Source: Bacteroidia bacterium (lineage in GTDB: Bacteria > Bacteroidota > Bacteroidia > 2-12-FULL-35-15). From it: a stretch of 64,000 bases of DNA. Made by a program: the position numbers and the translations under genes. Below the pieces are notes generated by a model that did not search any database, was not told the DNA's origin, and worked only from the letters and a program-made list of their open reading frames with translations. Below are positions 63,401 to 64,000 of this stretch, one piece after another. Position 1 is the first letter of the stretch, and each line of letters begins with the position of its first letter. Location: the NCBI GenBank assembly GCA_030654175.1, contig JAURXZ010000042.1, positions 186,001 to 250,000 on the forward strand, given 5' to 3'.

Positions 63401-64000
63401 ATTTCCCGAAGGTACACGGTCAACTTCAGGGGATATCCTTCGCTTCCATAAAGGTGCATTTTTCCTGGCAGAACAACTTAAGGTGGACATTCAACCTTTA
63501 CTAATACATGGGGCAGGAGATTGCGTTACAAAAGGGGATTTCCATTTTAAGGAAGGAGCATTAACTCTTAAATATTTATCACGTATAAAATCAGGTGACG
63601 AAACTTTTGGTGTTGGCTATAAGGAAAGATCGAAAAGCATTTGTAGTTTGATGCGAACTCAATATGAATTACTTAGGCAAGAACAAGAAACAGTTGATTA
63701 TTACAGATCCAGATTAGTAAAAAATTATATTTTTAAAGGCCCTGTTTTGGAGTGGTATTGCAAAATAAAAGTTGGACTGGAAAGTAATTATAAGTTGTTT
63801 GAAAGCTATTTGCCCAAAGAGGGTAAAATCATAGATGTTGGTTGTGGCTATGGCTTTTTACCTTTGATGCTGAGTTTTACAGGTAACAAACGGGAAATAG
63901 TAGGTATTGATTACGATGACGAAAAAATTGGGGTGGCCGCAAACTGTATTTCAAAATCTGATAAGGTTAATTTTGTTTGTGCCGATGTTACACAATATGA
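60489..64000 (+). CDS. MMPL transporter - acyltransferase - methyltransferase fusion, 3' end beyond window
   Basis: From ATG 60489 the frame is open to base 64000 without a stop, at least 1170 residues. Residues 1-870 hold two RND/MMPL halves, each a large periplasmic loop plus about five helices (for example GAGSIVLGIAINYSLHF and FGLGDDYAIFIMNG). PlsC-type acyltransferase follows at about 895-1080 (NHQSHID, HX4D; IFPEGTRS). A SAM-methyltransferase begins at about 1110 (DVGCGYGFLPL). The MMPL part should export the pigment, and the fused enzymes could acylate and methylate it. Confidence 0.9.
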   Translation, partial: MIALRIYLFFQRHRVLLFAIVIAALLATTYFGTKIKLEADINKFIPKDKKIDEINFVLQNLKIKDKLVLTIYNTDSTNKETSDLMLCADALADTLQATHVNGYIKELTYKVSDDLMAKVYDTFYDHLPIFLEEADYQKIEGFLNPDSLKDIIKNDYKTLLSPSGVVLGKFIRKDPINLTPLALKKIQNLQFDENFEVNEGYIMTKDKKNLMLFISSAVPSNDNARTETFINSLDGIINSLQSKFKNTVTIEYYGAAAVSLGNATQIKHDSISTSIIALILIIVILGFFFKRILVVFYILLPVVFGALFSLTLLYFLKQEVSAIALGAGSIVLGIAINYSLHFFTHFKHEQSVQKVIKDLSLPMLIGCTTTVGAFLSLQFAKSQALHDFGLFAGFSLIGAVLFSIIVLPHLLKLQKSTQLKLDIPTKKTFFERIISYPIDKNKSIVISTFILTLVFAYTARNVSFESDMLKINYQSDQLKKAQEHLDKINNFSLSSVYIVSKGKDLNEALKSNEIATAKLEKLKKEDLISKFSSVSTILISDSLQQIRIDRWNSFWSQKKKDSLQNRLVQYSKVYKFKDNAFSQFYEQLNKNFQPVHLSALDTLKKLVVNDWVTENKDITTVVSLVKVEPDIKSNVYKAFAENASIVVFDKQYMSSQFVEIISSDFNLILIITSLLVFGFMLLSHGRFELAFINFLPMFISWLWILGIMGILGLKFNIINIIISTFIFGLGDDYAIFIMNGLSQEYKFGSKNLSSYKTSIFLSVLTTTIGIGVLIFAQHPALKSIAVITIIGMITVLFVSFIVQPLCYNFLILNRKKRKLLPYTGLNLLLTFLGFLFFMVGSLFLTISGLILFSIVPAPLKKKKVIFHYMIMYICRFIIYMFVNVKKKIINPQNETLEKPAIIICNHQSHIDLALTLMLHPKIIVFTNDWVWNSIFYGRIVKMADYYPASHGYETAIEKVRKLMQDGYSVLIFPEGTRSTSGDILRFHKGAFFLAEQLKVDIQPLLIHGAGDCVTKGDFHFKEGALTLKYLSRIKSGDETFGVGYKERSKSICSLMRTQYELLRQEQETVDYYRSRLVKNYIFKGPVLEWYCKIKVGLESNYKLFESYLPKEGKIIDVGCGYGFLPLMLSFTGNKREIVGIDYDDEKIGVAANCISKSDKVNFVCADVTQY

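Noticed and set aside
1-64000. CRISPR arrays, rRNA operons, phage genes, toxin-antitoxin or restriction systems
   Set aside because: I looked for regularly spaced repeats, rRNA-like stretches and such gene families, and none is present.

Overview
The window comes from a member of the Bacteroidota. Lineage markers include a SecDF fusion, type IX secretion (T9SS) C-terminal sorting domains, a PorG-like DUF6089 protein, TAnnTTTG-type promoter elements, a serial murI-ompH-ompH-bamA-uppS-porG-nadK block, and a flexirubin/aryl-polyene pigment cluster. Genus cannot be fixed from the sequence alone.

Region 1 (1-9.6 kb) is accessory DNA. It holds the end of a multicopper oxidase, a long attC-like palindrome, an AraC-type regulator gene cut by an intact IS3-family element, and a DUF1826-like gene. 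Next to a tRNA 3'-end fragment lies the decayed C-terminal part of a large serine recombinase, which suggests a former integration site. A multi-PAS histidine kinase overlaps a stand-alone receiver protein. A Crp/Fnr regulator is followed directly by a TTGAC-N4-GTCAA box, a TAnnTTTG promoter and two tandem paralogous small proteins.

Region 2 (9.9-20.1 kb) carries assorted metabolic and envelope genes: two esterases, a DUF998 membrane protein, a LigB-type dioxygenase, a second Crp/Fnr regulator, a phosphoesterase lipoprotein, a membrane DnaJ protein, a DUF4139 protein, and a receiver-domain gene with an in-frame stop codon near its 5' end.

Region 3 (20.2-35.1 kb) is a conserved housekeeping block: murI, two OmpH/Skp chaperones, bamA, uppS, porG-like, nadK and a CBS protein on the minus strand, then pdxJ and an esterase on the plus strand, then tatA and secDF on the minus strand. 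Its gaps hold several families of inverted repeats.

Region 4 (35.4-42.0 kb) encodes T9SS cargo (an FG-GAP protein, a PHB-depolymerase-like esterase and a small sorting-domain protein) and a CDP-alcohol phosphatidyltransferase. Between the last two minus-strand genes is a plus-strand TPP riboswitch with an intrinsic terminator but no co-directional gene behind it.

Region 5 (42.1-64.0 kb, continuing past the end) is a flexirubin-type cluster. A halogenase-like flavoprotein and an O-methyltransferase face away from a tyrosine ammonia-lyase that supplies the 4-coumaroyl starter. A long plus-strand operon follows: ketoreductase, five ketosynthase-like proteins (one with Gln in place of the catalytic Cys, one short form), two ACPs, acyltransferase, two hotdog dehydratase-like proteins, thioesterase, polysaccharide deacetylase, LolA-like protein, lipoprotein, GT2-DUF2062 protein, and a giant MMPL-acyltransferase-methyltransferase fusion. 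Together they would make an aryl-polyene acyl chain, modify its aryl head, and export it to the outer membrane. The DarA/DarB dialkylresorcinol genes expected for flexirubin are not seen here and may lie beyond 64 kb.
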